Made by a program: the position numbers and the translations under genes. A DNA stretch of 64,000 bases from Linepithema humile (taxonomy: Eukaryota; Arthropoda; Insecta; Hymenoptera; Formicidae), in the NCBI RefSeq assembly GCF_040581485.1, contig NC_090132.1, positions 16,498,146 to 16,562,145 on the forward strand. The letters are read 5' to 3'. Below, piece after piece: positions 40,201-52,315 of this stretch (position 1 is the stretch's first letter; the number at the start of each line of letters is the position of its first letter). A model generated the notes under the pieces. It saw only the letters and a list, made by a program, of their open reading frames with translations. It was not told the DNA's origin and searched no databases.

Positions 40201-41513
40201 TACATTTTACGATGAAATTTCTATCAAGTATTTTCCGTTATTATTTACATAGGATGCGTCTGCAATGATATGGTAATGATACTACGATAATAACGCAAAA
40301 TACTCTCGAATACTTCTAAAATACGTACAAGCATAAAATTTTAACGCGCAAGAAGACTCTCGGCGCGCGCATTTGCAAGACATAAAATTACATAGAGAAA
40401 AAACATAATTCCATTTTGGAGATTTACTGCCAATATATTTATCTATCATTAGCGGAACATCTGTTCGTTCTGAAGCTCAATTTGTACTCTATTCGCATAG
40501 CATACCTGACGACTAAAAGCTTCGAGAAAGCCGCCTCACCGCCGTCGAACACGGATGGACCAGCTCGCGTGGAGAGATTGATGTGTTCCGGAGCAGAGAA
40601 AAAACAACTCGCGTGGGATGCATTTGTTCGGGGTTTTAGGCGAAGAAAAAAAGCTGTTTCTGCGCTGGAACGACCGGGGGAAAAGTTTCCGTGAGAAGGG
40701 GAAGGGAAGCAAATGATGAAGGTCGTGAAAACAGGTATACTAGCTTTTCTAAGGGATAATGTGGCAAAAGTAAAAAGGGCTTTCAGAAGGACCCTTTTCG
40801 GCGGTCAAACATTGCTCTTCGTAAGTTTTCGCCAAAATGTGCTCTCTTATATAGTCCCCGCGCAATGTAGAAACGTGAGGACTGGTTAATCGATCGAGCA
40901 ATGCAAACGTAGAACTCAATAAAAATAAAAGCACAAGACTCTGATGTGAAGAATCGTGAAGTAGAATCGAGAAAATATTTAGGATGTATAATTCTTGAGT
41001 TTATAAATATCTGTTAAAATAAACTCTGTATGCCATAAAATTTTTATAATGAAATACAGTAGAATTTATAATTATAAATAAACAATCTGCGCGCATTAAA
41101 CATGCATTTAATTAAAAAATGCATACGCAACATCACATTTTGAATCAATATTTTTAACATTTTACCGTATAGTTATACGTATAGTTAAACCAAATTAAAC
41201 TTGCATAAAATTTTGGCTAACTAAAACTTATTTATAAAAATAAAATTAATATTTTTCCCAAAGAGACATATTAGTATTTAAATACATTGTTAGATATATA
41301 AAGTACATATATATATAAATATGCAATAAAATGTTATATGCGGTTTAACGTAAGAAATCAATACGAGAACAATATCATTCTGTCATAAATCATCTATTTT
41401 TTGCAGTTTGTTTCACATGTTTCGTGTTGTCTAAAAAGAAAAGTTTTGAAAGCATATCGAATTATTTTAAAAAATTTCTAAAAATGCTCAGGTATTGTTC
41501 ATCGCTCGGGCTA
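37296..41513. other. Upstream flank of the transporter; no gene recognised
   Basis: The first few hundred bases (37.3-37.8 kb) should hold the transporter promoter and any non-coding first exon, but I cannot place a start site. The rest is AT-rich, with a CpG-rich patch at 38.7-38.95 kb. Confidence 0.5.
37306..37340 (-). promoter_or_regulatory. Possible 3' splice acceptor in the transporter 5' UTR
   Basis: Read on the minus strand, a T-rich stretch ends in AGCTCAG just before TGCACTTCGCA and the first ATG. This would fit an acceptor joining an upstream non-coding exon to the intronless coding exon, with the exon starting near 37306. It is pattern-based only. The transcript could equally start nearby without splicing. 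Confidence 0.2.
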
Positions 41514-41786
41514 TCAATCTCTCGCATTTTTCCCTGCGGATTCATAACGGATTCCCTCTTTGCAATAATATCCAACATTACCGACGTTCAGTATGCGAGT
41601 CGTGTTCAGTCGATGGCAAAATGATTGTTTTACGAGTATAGTCCCATCGCCTCGTTCGTCGAAACCTCCCGGGGTGTGAGCAAAACATTTTCTCCTAATA
41701 CCCGCGAGATCCGGAAGGGAAAGCGACGCAGGGAACATATTTACGAAAATGAGCACGCACAAGTGTACGATGTAAAAAAAATCCAT
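41514..41786 (-). CDS. Candidate small secreted cysteine-containing peptide, 90 aa (unassigned)
   Basis: I do not recognise a family. The frame starts at an ATG in good context (AAAG before it, G after). It begins with a strong signal-peptide pattern: a short polar start, a hydrophobic core around residues 3-19 (VHLCVLIFVNMF), then PASLS before LPDLAG, giving likely cleavage near residue 23. The remaining 67 residues carry three cysteines (34, 57, 75), a dibasic Arg-Arg-Lys just before the first, and an N-glycosylation sequon at Asn61. An earlier in-frame ATG lies at 41805-41807. An odd cysteine count suggests either an incomplete exon or a chance frame. A pyrimidine-rich acceptor-like site lies downstream (minus strand, about 41440), but the phase-compatible donor GGTAATG in this exon leads only to a short cysteine-free tail. 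The function is unknown. It could be an immune-type or venom-type peptide, a first exon, a decayed gene or noise. Confidence 0.25.
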   Translation of the reverse strand: MDFFYIVHLCVLIFVNMFPASLSLPDLAGIRRKCFAHTPGGFDERGDGTILVKQSFCHRLNTTRILNVGNVGYYCKEGIRYESAGKNARD

Positions 41787-42280
41787 CTTTAATGACAAGA
41801 GTGTCATAAACTTGATGTTCAATCGAACACAAATATTCTTTCATAGCTTGTTTTCATGCGCCAGCATATACACTGTATCCATATAAATTGGCATGAAATA
41901 CAATTTGGGAAACTGTACGCGGTGTATACAGAACGGATGAAATTTTGGTACAAATTATCAAGCTACGGCAATTCGGAAGCGAACCTGGGATGCAAACATG
42001 TTGCGTATGTTTTTACGTGGTTTTTCTCAGTGGTATTATTATTTATTGTTTTTAGCATCCAGTTTAAAATCGATGAATTTTCAAAAAATTTCAAAAAATA
42101 AATGTTTTCTCTTTCTGTTCTATATTTCAATTTTATATCAGATAGGAAATGTCTACTATTTTTGTATCAATATATAAATCCTGTGTAAATGTTTTTTAGT
42201 TAGTCCGCCTTTGCGAAGTGGCTCAAAAAATATATTTTTACCGAGACCGTAAATTTCCAGTATCCTGAAAGTACAAAGTA

Positions 42281-42308
42281 CTTTGACTTCTAAAGCTTTG
42301 ACTTCTAA
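42281..42308. repeat. Two 13-bp direct repeats, period 15
   Basis: ctttgacttctaa occurs twice, separated by two bases, in an AT-rich stretch. Confidence 0.75.
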
Positions 42309-42752
42309 GTATTAAGAATTAAACATAAAAAAACCAAATAATTTATTTGTTAAAATATTTTTTTAATGCTTCTTCTTCTCTTAAGAAAAAAAGATTCAGA
42401 AGTATATTATTTCATTTGCCGACGCGAATATTTGACAATTTGCTTTATAGTGCGCTGCGTTAAGCTGTTTCAAATCCAACAAGCTCTTTCTTTCGATATC
42501 GTTCAGTTCGCGAAGCCTATATCGATGAGCTCGAGAATGAATTATGGCGAATAAACCGGGACAAGAAACGCCCAGTCGATATCAGCCGCACATGTTACGA
42601 AGATATATACGTATATCTATTTCGCATATATAAGCGCCGGATACGAGGAATGACTGCGATAGATGCAGAAAAATCCAATCTTTCTTCGTTTTGTTTCCAT
42701 TTTATTGAATAACGCAATACGAATATGAATTGCATGTGTGGAAATTTTAAAA

Positions 42753-42778
42753 TACACACGCGCGCGCGCGTGTATATA
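42753..42778. repeat. Alternating purine-pyrimidine tract
   Basis: ACACACG passes into a CG run and then TGTATATAT. The strict purine-pyrimidine alternation is prone to form Z-DNA. Confidence 0.85.
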
Positions 42779-42904
42779 TTGTATATACATATATACTTAT
42801 ACCTTTTATAGTACGTATACGTATACACGCTATTACTATTTTTCTTTAGACATCTTAATATTTCCATTCGTACATTTCAGCGTATATTTGGTTAAAAAAA
42901 ATAG

Positions 42905-42932
42905 TATTTTGTGCAAAATTTTATAAAAAAAA
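42905..42932. repeat. 28-nt direct repeat matching the tRNA-Glu 3' flank
   Basis: The string from TATTTTGTGC through the A8 run is identical to 43908-43935, the terminator flank of tRNA-Glu, about 1 kb away. No tRNA follows this copy, only ATTCCG-like bases. It may be the footprint of a lost tRNA-Glu copy, or a short duplication. Confidence 0.6.
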
Positions 42933-43035
42933 TAAAGATATTCCGATAAACGCAACAGTATAAACGCATTAACGATATTTTTTCTATTAATAAATTCTAT
43001 TGTAATCACATTTTGTTTTTGTTAATTCATTTGGC

Positions 43036-43044
43036 AAAAAAAAA
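43036..43044 (-). terminator. Pol III T-run terminator of tRNA-Arg
   Basis: Nine A on the plus strand are nine T on the transcribed strand. The run starts six bases past the tRNA 3' end, the usual position for RNA polymerase III termination. Confidence 0.85.
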
Positions 43045-43050
43045 GAACAT

Positions 43051-43123
43051 CGATCCTGCCAGGATTCGAACCTGGAATCTTCTGATCCGTAGTCAGACGC
43101 GTTATCCGTTGCGCCACAGGACC
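43051..43123 (-). tRNA. tRNA-Arg (ACG)
   Basis: A complete 73-nt cloverleaf. The acceptor stem GGTCCTG/CAGGATC has one G-T pair and discriminator G. The anticodon loop CTACGGA sits in a perfect 5-bp stem (TCTGA/TCAGA), and the T stem CCAGG/CCTGG encloses TTCGAAT. Internal promoters are visible: A box TGGCGCAACGG and B box GGTTCGAATCC. The anticodon ACG (inosine-modified in eukaryotes) reads CGU, CGC and CGA. A run of nine T follows on the transcribed strand (43036-43044) and should terminate Pol III. It is the most downstream of three minus-strand tRNA genes within 1.6 kb. Confidence 0.97.
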
Positions 43124-43213
43124 ATTGAAGGTGCTGTGTCCGTACACATAGTTTTCAGTACTATTTTAAGCTATACGTTAAGTCATAAAAAAATTTATTA
43201 ATTTAAATAAAAT

Positions 43214-43218
<5 letters not shown>

Positions 43219-43244
<26 letters not shown>
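43219..43244. repeat. (AT)n microsatellite
   Basis: About 26 bp of pure AT dinucleotide repeat between the tRNA-Arg and tRNA-Glu genes. Confidence 0.95.
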
Positions 43245-43927
43245 AAATTCTCTTTAAACATATTTTACTAAACATCTTTTTAAAAATAAATTGAAATGTA
43301 AGTTTTTTAATTTTTCGGTTAATGTACTAATTAAATCTTTTTCCAAATGTTTAAAAATTTGCGAGTGTATCTTTAGGACTCTTTTTTTTTTTTCTCTTCC
43401 GCGTTCATGTCCTTTTTCCTTATTGTACTGCGGTTACGTGCGCAACTTATCAAGCCGAAAGTTCGACCAATGTGGTCATGGTGCCCTGAACTTCAGAAGA
43501 AGTACGTGCCTGTGGTCGTATAAGAAGCAGTGCACGAAGAGAAGAAAGAATTTGAGTTTCGGTTGAGTATGGAGCAAGTTTTGGAACGACCTAGAGCTCT
43601 AATTGAGTAACTTTTTCCAGTTCGACGCGGCTTGTTTGGCGAAGCGTTAATGGGACCGTTTTGGGACATTGTTGGAGAATAGTAGACGTAGCTTCTGTGA
43701 GAGGAAAAAGTTTTTTCGTCGAGAAAAGCAATAGTCGCGCCTTGTTTACTCTGATGAGTTTTTCGTTCGTTTCTCGCGTGAGCATGATGGAATCTATTGA
43801 CAGTGCAGAGTCTTTGCGCACATGTATTGCATACTAATTGTAAGCGTAAAAAATTAATTTAAAAAATTTTTAAGTACTAAAATGTTTTTATATTTAATTA
43901 AAAATTTTATTTTGTGCAAAATTTTAT

Positions 43928-43937
43928 AAAAAAAAAA
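43928..43937 (-). terminator. Pol III T-run terminator of tRNA-Glu
   Basis: Ten A on the plus strand directly abut the tRNA 3' end and give a T10 terminator in the transcript. The same flank forms part of a 28-nt direct repeat found again at 42905-42932. Confidence 0.85.
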
Positions 43938-44009
43938 TTCCGGTACCGGGAATCGAACCCGAGCCTCCTGGGTGAAAGCCAGGTATCCTAGCCACTAGAC
44001 CATACCGGA
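43938..44009 (-). tRNA. tRNA-Glu (TTC)
   Basis: A complete 72-nt gene. The acceptor stem TCCGGTA/TACCGGA is fully paired, with discriminator A. The anticodon arm CCTGG-CTTTCAC-CCAGG is perfect and the T loop is TTCGATT. The A box is TGGTCTAGTGG and the B box GGTTCGATTCC. It decodes GAA and GAG. The first six bases of the tRNA take part in an 11-bp perfect inverted repeat with the upstream leader (44004-44014 with 44027-44037). Ten T follow the 3' end immediately. Confidence 0.97.
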
Positions 44010-44037
44010 TTGTTGAAAGACACTTTAACAATCCGGT
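44004..44037. repeat. Perfect 11-bp inverted repeat across the tRNA-Glu 5' boundary
   Basis: accggattgtt (44004-44014) and aacaatccggt (44027-44037) are exact inverse copies separated by 12 bp. The first arm includes the first six bases of the mature tRNA. The second lies 18-28 bases upstream of the tRNA start. Confidence 0.85.
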
Positions 44038-44597
44038 TCTACAGTGGCATTACTAAGAAATTTGCAACTTAAAAGTAATCTACATTTAAATATAATTATT
44101 ATATAACTATTAAAGTTGTTTTGATTTTACAATTTATAATATTAGATATACAATAGACCCTCAATTTTGCGGACTAATAGAGAGAAACAATCGTCCAAAG
44201 AACTCAATTGTCTGGAGTTTTCGAAATTTAATATATTTAATTAGTAAAGCGACTATCATGTTATCATATTACAGCTAAAATATGCCAATTGATTGATGTA
44301 CTTGACTGCAAATCGATTGCAGGAGTTCTACTGAAGTTCGCTAACCCTTTAGTAATATACATTGTTTATCGATCACCTTATGAATTATTAACGGACCGGT
44401 AAAATTTTAAATATCCTTAAAGTTCTTGGATTTTGTCCTGATTTTCAAAAATTCGGGAAGTTAAGGTTTGTAAAATCGAAGGTCCACTGTAATAATTAAA
44501 TATTGTTATATTATAATATAAAAATTTTATATTTTCTTATTGTAACATATCAAAACTACTGTTTTATAATTAAAAATTTTTAATTATAATCTTTTGC

Positions 44598-44608
44598 AAA
44601 AAAAAAAA
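44598..44608 (-). terminator. Pol III T-run terminator of tRNA-Ile copy 1
   Basis: Eleven consecutive A on the plus strand, three bases past the tRNA 3' end, form the terminating T run in the transcript. Confidence 0.85.
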
Positions 44609-44611
44609 TTT

Positions 44612-44685
44612 TGGCCCATGAGGGGATCGAACCCGCGACCTTCGCGTTATTAGCACGACGCTCTAACCAACTGAGCTAATGGGCC
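44612..44685 (-). tRNA. tRNA-Ile (AAT), copy 1
   Basis: A complete 74-nt gene with acceptor stem GGCCCAT/ATGGGCC, discriminator A, anticodon loop CTAATAA and T loop TTCGATC. The A box TAGCTCAGTTGG and B box GGTTCGATCCC are intact. The anticodon AAT (inosine at position 34) reads AUU, AUC and AUA. One oddity: the second T-stem pair is C50 opposite T64, so only four of the five T-stem pairs form. The other copy at 63154-63227 is identical except for C at position 64. An 11-T run follows (44598-44608). Confidence 0.96.
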
Positions 44686-47600
44686 AACTTGTATACACCT
44701 TCATTTTACACGTACTACAAGGACTCGGTAGTATTTTTAATTTATTCTATACATAAAATTTAAAAACAAAATTATTTGTTAAACTTTCCATTAGTTAGAA
44801 CAAATTTATTTTTTATTTGTATTAAAAATATAAATCAACTATAATCAAAATAGTTTTAAAAATGCATTAATAATACAAAAAAATATTCGCTAATAATGAT
44901 GCTATATAATAGTATCATTTATTTTCGAGTTTATGATTAAAGTCTTGGTCATTTCAATTCATTACGCTAATTAATTCAATTAGAAAATAATTAAATTAGA
45001 AATGTTTATTAAATATCGATTAATATTATGCTAGTTCAAACATGTTTATATTTGAACCAAAGCAAAGTGTAATTATTATATCGAATGTAATACACAATAA
45101 TCGTTACGTCTTGAGACAGCTCTAGCAATCAATAAAAAAACTGTGTTATCATAAAAAAACCTTATCGCAAATTATCGGCTGAAGAGATTGCAAATATTTG
45201 ATAAAGATCAGAAGTATATCATATAAAAGAGAGAAAATATACTGAAAAAAAAAACGATGAGATGTATGTTTTTCTCAACTGATACATATTATTGTTATTT
45301 CGATCTCAAAAGATAAAACATACCAATCACAGTTTCAATGCAATCAATCTGTATTTTTTAAAATGCTATTAAAAAATCTGAATTAAAAAGTCTTAGACTG
45401 TCCCATATCTTTTTAACATTTTAAAAATATTGTATATAAGATAACAAATTTTAAACTGCACTGCATTAATCTTGCAAGTCTGTTTATCTAAATATTAAAC
45501 TTTTGATATTTTCTTAAACAAAACTAAAGTCATTGCTGTGTTTTCTGAATAAAAAATAAATGTCATTAAAGTTTATGCTGCTAAGTTTATGCCACTCTGA
45601 AACTTAAAAATACTTTAAATTTATAATATTTTCTCTCTGTATAGCTATAATACTCGGTATGAACTCTTGTCTTTTTTTTTCTAATAATACTGAACCTCCC
45701 GCAGTATCAAATTTACGAACTGACACTGACAAGCCTGATAATTTTCGCAGTGTTTTGTTTTCAGGCGTCGCATATACAATCCAAATAGCTCTGCGGTTTT
45801 CTCTCTTTCTTTGTGGCGAAAAATATCGTCATGGAGTCTATGGACTATCGCGAACTATTAGTCGCTGCAGGTGTCCTGCATGACCCTACTACGACGTCAG
45901 CAAACTTTCTTTTACCGTCTTACCTGCGTCTAGCAATCTGCTACCGTCTGGTAGAGCTTCAGAAAGGAGGAAAGGAAGAGTGGAAGAGAGAGAGAGAAAA
46001 AAAAGGATATGAACTTTAAGGGTTACGACAAATGGAGAAACATGACTGTGAGTACGAGTCGATCGACTAATTATCTGAAACTCGATTGCAACATCTCGCG
46101 CGACGTGTGATTATTCAAGCAAAACATTGCGAGCGAAAGAATTTATAGCAGACATAATTAGACGTCGCAAACAAAATTTCTTTCTTTTCACGGTGAAACG
46201 AAGCAGTAATATAGAAATGTTTCTTTTTTTTTCTTTCCTTTTCCCTCAATGCATAGATATTAACAATTAGTGTACATTTCGAGCGATACAAGTATCTGAG
46301 TTGCAGTGAATAAAGCGCGCGCCACCGTCACAAAGTCCAAACGAAGTTTTTTCATTTCCGTGAATAAATCGCCATAAAATCGTCGACCAAAAGCGATCGG
46401 ACAAACTGACCATGTTTGCCATCGACTCGATACTCGCAGCATGTCCCAGTTACATCGTAAAGCCGTCGTTTTTTACCTCAATCCCGAATGGCCGAGGCTA
46501 AATTGAAGCTCGTCGCATATCTCGATTTAACTTACACACGTATGTACGACTGATTTCACAGGGGATGAAATTGAGCTCAACTAACCTGAAACAAAAAGAG
46601 AGAAAAGCATATTTAAAATAACATTTTTACACAACATGTATTAAAATATGAGAAAAAATTTTGTATGTACATATAAGATAAATGTCTCACTCAACAATTT
46701 TTAATTTCTTTCGTATGCAAACTTAATTTACTAACTTTTTTTTTAACATTAATCGAAAATATTAGTTCATGTCCGACCATTAAGGACATTTACTTTGTGT
46801 CCCATCGTTACTTTTATGAGACTTAAAACAGCCGTTTAAAAGAAATTCAGACTGTAGTTAAATATAAAACACAAATCAAATGTATTACTTTCGACGAGAT
46901 TAGATCTCAAGCATGGCGTGTATCGCGGATTCGTCTGAGGGTAGCATGGCCCGAGCAGTGCGAATGAGGCATGGGATAATTAACGGAAGTACCTGCCCTC
47001 CGCCATCGCATTTCGTATATAGCTTGGGCGAGCGACGGGTCGATCGGGATCGCCGAGAAGGCGAAGGAAATCGAAGGGTGTGCGGACCTCCACGGACCCC
47101 GAACAATCACCAACAAATGCCGCTACTTGGGTGGCAGCCTCCCACCTCACCCCCCTCCACCTTCGTTCTCTACACGTTTCTCAGCCATCCGCTTCTGGAA
47201 TCGCGGCACGAATTTCTGACAATTTAAAAAAGTCGCCGCATCATTGCGCGATTTTCACGAGGGGAATTGACGAGCGACAATGTTTAAAACTATAAAAACA
47301 TCATTTCACACGTGATTGTCTGAACGTCGCGTAATACAAACTACGCTATAATAAATAATGTTCATTATTAATAAATAATAAATTACAAATCAATACAAAG
47401 CAATTGCTACACAGAACTCAAAAGCAAAATAATAATTATTCATGTAGTATTGTTGTTTCACTACATATAAAAATAATTATTTAGTAGAAATGCGTCGGAA
47501 GCAAACACCTTTCTCGATTGCACGAGATAATTATTCACAGTCCGCAAATTTTTGCAGTGCGAAACAAATTTTTCTTACAGGCTGAATTATAGCATGTTCA

Positions 47601-50600
47601 ACCGCGCGAATTACACTTCGTGGTCTGTTTTGAGCAAGACGCAAAGGAGGCGGAAATAATTAATTCAGAGGATTATTAATATGAATTAAACGCGCCAAAA
47701 ATACGCAGCTCTTCGTGTTATTTTGCGATCGCGAAATCCTGCGAATTCTAACAGAGACTCGAGATTTCGCTGTTTTGTTCGATAATTAAACGTGAAACAT
47801 GTAATGGATAAGGAAACGCGTAATTATTTCCTAGCAGCAATAACAGCGTTCTTGAATCGTAATTGCACGTACACGATATAGAAGTAATCACGTAATTATT
47901 GTTTATAGCTGAATTTTACGATAACTACATGCTTTACTCGTTAATGAGATTAGACATTTAAGTAATAAGAATCTAATCGGAACGATAATAATTATTATAT
48001 TATATTAAATAATTTATAGTTATATTAAAATAATTTCGTCACAGACAGATTAAATAAATTTGTAGCATTTAATTCGATTCTCACATGACTCATAATTAAT
48101 CTCATAATTAGACTCATAATTGAAAATTTAGTGTCTTTTTATACAGCATGTTCTCCCGTTATCTATTTTAATATCACATTTAAAAAAAGTTAAATGTGGC
48201 CTTTTTAAAAGAATATAACATAAGTATTAATTACATAACTAACCTGGATGTCATAAATATAATATGTTGCGTGTAAATAAATTTTTACAGATATTTTTTG
48301 CACAAGACATTACCTCGTTTCTTGATAATTTGAACGCATATCAAGTGTTCTTACTTGTGTGATAAGTGATAAGAGAAAATTGCTTTCAACGTACTATTAT
48401 ACAAGAACCATATACATTATTTTACATAATATAAATGTTATTGCTGACAATGTCCATTTATGTAACATAATATTTCATGTCATTCAATAAAAAAATATTA
48501 TATCTGACAAATAACAAATACTTGATTCCTCCTTAACAAGCTTTTTTAAAAGCATTCTACTATTTTATTAATATTTCCTCCAGAAAATAAAAAAATTGTT
48601 ATGAAAATAATCACATGCAAAATATGACTGACATCTAAAAATTAGCAACAATATTAACTAGTCTGACAATCATACATAACATAATACATAGATTTTTTCA
48701 CCTTTTTCATCTTGCACTTTGTTTCATTCTATACTGTTCGTTTTTGGCAGATAATAATAGAAGCAGTACACGTTAAATTTTATGTGGTTTTTATCTAGTT
48801 CAACAATGCTTGACAGTTTTGCTTTAAATAGTTCAATACAATTAGATGATTCGTAGACATCGGTTGACATGTAAAATATAAAATGTTAAAGAAAGAAAAA
48901 GTGTGTAACCTCTTTCATGAGAGGTGGTTTCCACGAAATTTATTGAACGACATCATCGCCGCAAGCGAACGAAATTAAAGCAGATTCACGAAGTGTCCCT
49001 ACGATCAGCGGCTTTCAAAAGCACGGTCATGCACATTGATTTGCGAGTACGTTCGCGTGCAACGATGGCATATTTCAAACAATGGCGTCTATCCCATGAC
49101 CCTAAATTTACTCTCAATTACGGCTTATTACGGGCAAACACGACCGAGAATTTTCCCGGCCAGAGACGATGTCTCGTCGATGTTTCTCGCTCCCGACAGA
49201 GGATTCTTACGGGTGCAATTATGTCCTCCCTGACGTCTTGGCCTTTCCCGCCTCCTGCGGCGCCTATTACCGACGATATGACGGCAGTCGTTAGACGCGC
49301 GTCAGATGATCCATGACAACACTCGTTATTATTCACGGTTGACACGAAGACCGACGTTCGCGATGTGATAACGGTGATTATGAAGATTCATGGTGCACGT
49401 GACGGCGAAAGATTTGTTTTGTTGACATTTTGCTGACCCGTAGAACGTCTAAAACTTATTGCATATCTTTCAAGCGAAATATTTTCGTTATATCGGAAGT
49501 CGATTATTCTTTATTTGAAAGTTTTATGAGACTTTATTCTTTTATTTTTTCTCGTTTAATTCTTGTGTGGACTATAAAAGAACTTTATGAGATTAAATAA
49601 CAAAAATTTTATGAGATTATTTTTTTATCGTCCTTGTATATTCTTTCGTTTAATTCTCGTGAACTGGAGTAAGAATTTTCATATATGATGATAAGTATCC
49701 ATTATATTTTTCCTATATATATTTCAATTATTTAATCAAATAAATATCTGCGATAAAATCATTCATTTTCGATACTCAAATTAAATAAATTCGATACTAT
49801 TGTTTTATGATTTTAACAAAGCTCGCATTTAGCTATTATTTGGGATCAGTTATCAGTCATTATTATCAGTAATATATTGATATTTCAAGTCTTCTAGATT
49901 GTTCATAATTACGCATTAATTACACAAAAATTTATATTAGATAAAAATATTAAAAAAGAAACTATTGTAAGGCAGGCAACGCTATATTTCTGTTATTAAT
50001 TAAAAATAAACTAAATGGCAAAAAAATTTGTGTCGAATTCTAAACATTTTAATTGTTTCAAATTAACTTAATTACTTGATTTAAAATTAATAGCTCTGCT
50101 AAAATTAATTAATTGAAAGTTCAACTCAATAAATGCTTAATTGCGTGAATCGTAGAATAAGTTTGTAACATGCAATTTGAACGTACGTACTTAGTTAATT
50201 TTGCAAAATTTACTAGCAAGGATAGAAAGTTCGGGATAAGGGAGAGAAATACCCCACGTGCGATTACACCTATTTGATATGCCGCGACACTCAAAACTCG
50301 TACATCACACTTAACCGATGAATATGGAATAGTCAGTCCCGGCACCGGCGCATCCAGCATGCATATGTAGACCGCAATTATGGTTGTTAACTATCGTCGG
50401 CACGCACGCCGAGCACGAATTTTCTATTGCGCCATACAGTCTTCCATTTTTTTCTCTCTTTAAACGCTCGCTGGTATCAGATAAAACGCTGCCTCTTTTG
50501 CAATTTTAGCAATTATAAATAATATAAACCGTAAGGAAACATAGAAATTTATAATACGTACTTTTAAAATAATGTTACGATTCCACGGATTATCTTTACA

Positions 50601-52220
50601 CGCAATCTGTGAGACAAAATAAATGGATGAAACAAATGTAAAAGAAATAACATTTAACCAAACCAAAATGACTGGCTTAATCTTATTTAATTAAAAAAAA
50701 ATCTGTACCATTTTAAATAAGAATTTAAAAAATATTTAAAGAAAATTTATTTGTCAAACAGCGAAAGTATAATTTTTTTAATAATTATAATGTTTCCATC
50801 TCAGAATAAAATTATCGCAATTACGATGTTGACATCGTATTTTCAAAAAAATAACTTAGATGTGTGGAAATGACGAGATTTACAACAATAAATCATGATT
50901 TTGCGAGAATTTGATACGCTGCAATTTTTCTCTCGTCAATATATATATACATTTCGCTATTTCACAACATGACGCAATAAAAAGTGACGTTTAAAGAGCA
51001 ATAAATAAATTCAACAAACTTATTATGACAATTCCACTGTTAAGCATTATTCTTTTTAAAACAGATATAAAAGCAACAATTCTCACGTGTTGAAACTTCT
51101 AATCTATTTTACCGTGCATCATCCATCATCACCGTGTGATCTTTTCTTCTCGAAACCGCTTTAGATGTTTCTATTAATATATCTCAGACTGTGGAATTCA
51201 TAGAAGATGTCTGGATTATATTCATGCACTGCTATTAGATGGGAAAAAGATATTACATATTTATGATAATCAAATGAGATTCACAATAGCCGATAGCGAG
51301 AAGAGTATGTAAAGTATTTTAGAAAAGATACATAATCTTACGCATTGCGTAAATCTCGGCACGCAGCGGAACAGATAAGCGTGTAAAAAAGCCCTAAGAC
51401 TTCCCGGCTTTCTTTCTGTCGTGCATGTCGCCTTCTACCTTTATTTCTTCTCGAGACTCCCCGTGGACGACGCAGGTGCGGTTCGGAAAAAAGAAACAGG
51501 TTCGTACGCCGTTCGTACCACTGGCAATCACGAAAAAAAAAAAAAAGAAACAAAATCAAGAAGAGACACATTCGGACTCGTAATGCTTAAGACAGGGCAG
51601 AGTTGATGCATTCGTGAGAGAGAGGTAGAGGGGGTTGTAGTTGCAGCGGGAAAGCGAGATGGAAGCAAAGAAGAACGTCCCGTCTCCGTGTCACCGCACC
51701 CAATAACACGCGGGTAATCACGATTTAATAGCTCAATAACGTCCGCCGCTGCGCCCTGCCACGGACCCCGAAACAATTTATCGGTCCCGCCAGTCAATAA
51801 ATTCGGCTTTTGAGTTGTATACAGGCTTGACCGGTCCCACGAGGGAGCCGCTACGCTTAAATCTCAAAGCGGACGCGTCGAATTCGGAACGGAGAATTTC
51901 AAAATAACGCGTATAAATTACCGAAAGAATAAATATCAATTGGACCCTCCGTTCACGACATTACCCATTCCGATTTCACGATACAGTACAATATTAAAAT
52001 CATCGTTATAAAGTACATACAATTTCAACGCATTTGTTAATATAATGTGAAATGTAAAATGCATGTAGTTTCTGGCGAATAGGATAACATTCTGTTTGCA
52101 AGTTCATCCTTCCGTTTAAATTTATACGGGAAATATAAGCTTTATATAAACGTAATTAACGAAGGGAGAAAAATTGATCTGTCGACTGCAAAATATGTGC
52201 GTTGTTTGTTAAAAATATTT
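44686..52220. other. No gene recognised; mostly AT-rich
   Basis: Very AT-rich DNA, with a CpG-rich island at about 46.9-47.2 kb where short frames are open on both strands. Two diverged segments sharing TTTATGAGA and TCGTTTAATTC lie at 49.52-49.66 kb and suggest an old duplication of about 90 bp. Nothing else is supported. Confidence 0.55.
48084..48121. repeat. Three short direct repeats of CTCATAATTA
   Basis: The motif ctcataatt occurs three times within 38 bp, with spacers of about 5 bp. Confidence 0.7.
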
Positions 52221-52236
52221 AAAAAAAAAAAAAAAA
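52221..52236 (-). terminator. Pol III T-run terminator of tRNA-Asp
   Basis: Sixteen consecutive A on the plus strand (T16 in the transcript) lie behind a five-T run (52238-52242). The first run alone is probably enough to terminate; the second is a backup. Confidence 0.85.
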
Positions 52237-52243
52237 GAAAAAC

Positions 52244-52315
52244 CTCCCCGGCGGGGAATCGAACCCCGGTCTCCCGCGTGACAGGCGGGGATACTGACCA
52301 CTATACTACCGAGGA
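52244..52315 (-). tRNA. tRNA-Asp (GTC)
   Basis: A complete 72-nt gene. The acceptor stem TCCTCGG/CCGGGGA has one T-G pair and discriminator G. The anticodon arm CCCGC-CTGTCAC-GCGGG and the T arm CGGGG-TTCGATT-CCCCG are perfect. The A box is TAGTATAGTGG and the B box GGTTCGATTCC. It decodes GAU and GAC. It stands alone, 7.6 kb from the three-gene cluster, close to the start of a very AT-rich stretch. A T5 and then a T16 run follow the 3' end. Confidence 0.97.

Noticed and set aside
43013..43201. Open frame on the plus strand containing ARIRTWNLL-type peptide
   Set aside because: It is the antisense of the tRNA-Arg gene. This kind of frame arises routinely from tRNA sequence and is not a protein gene.
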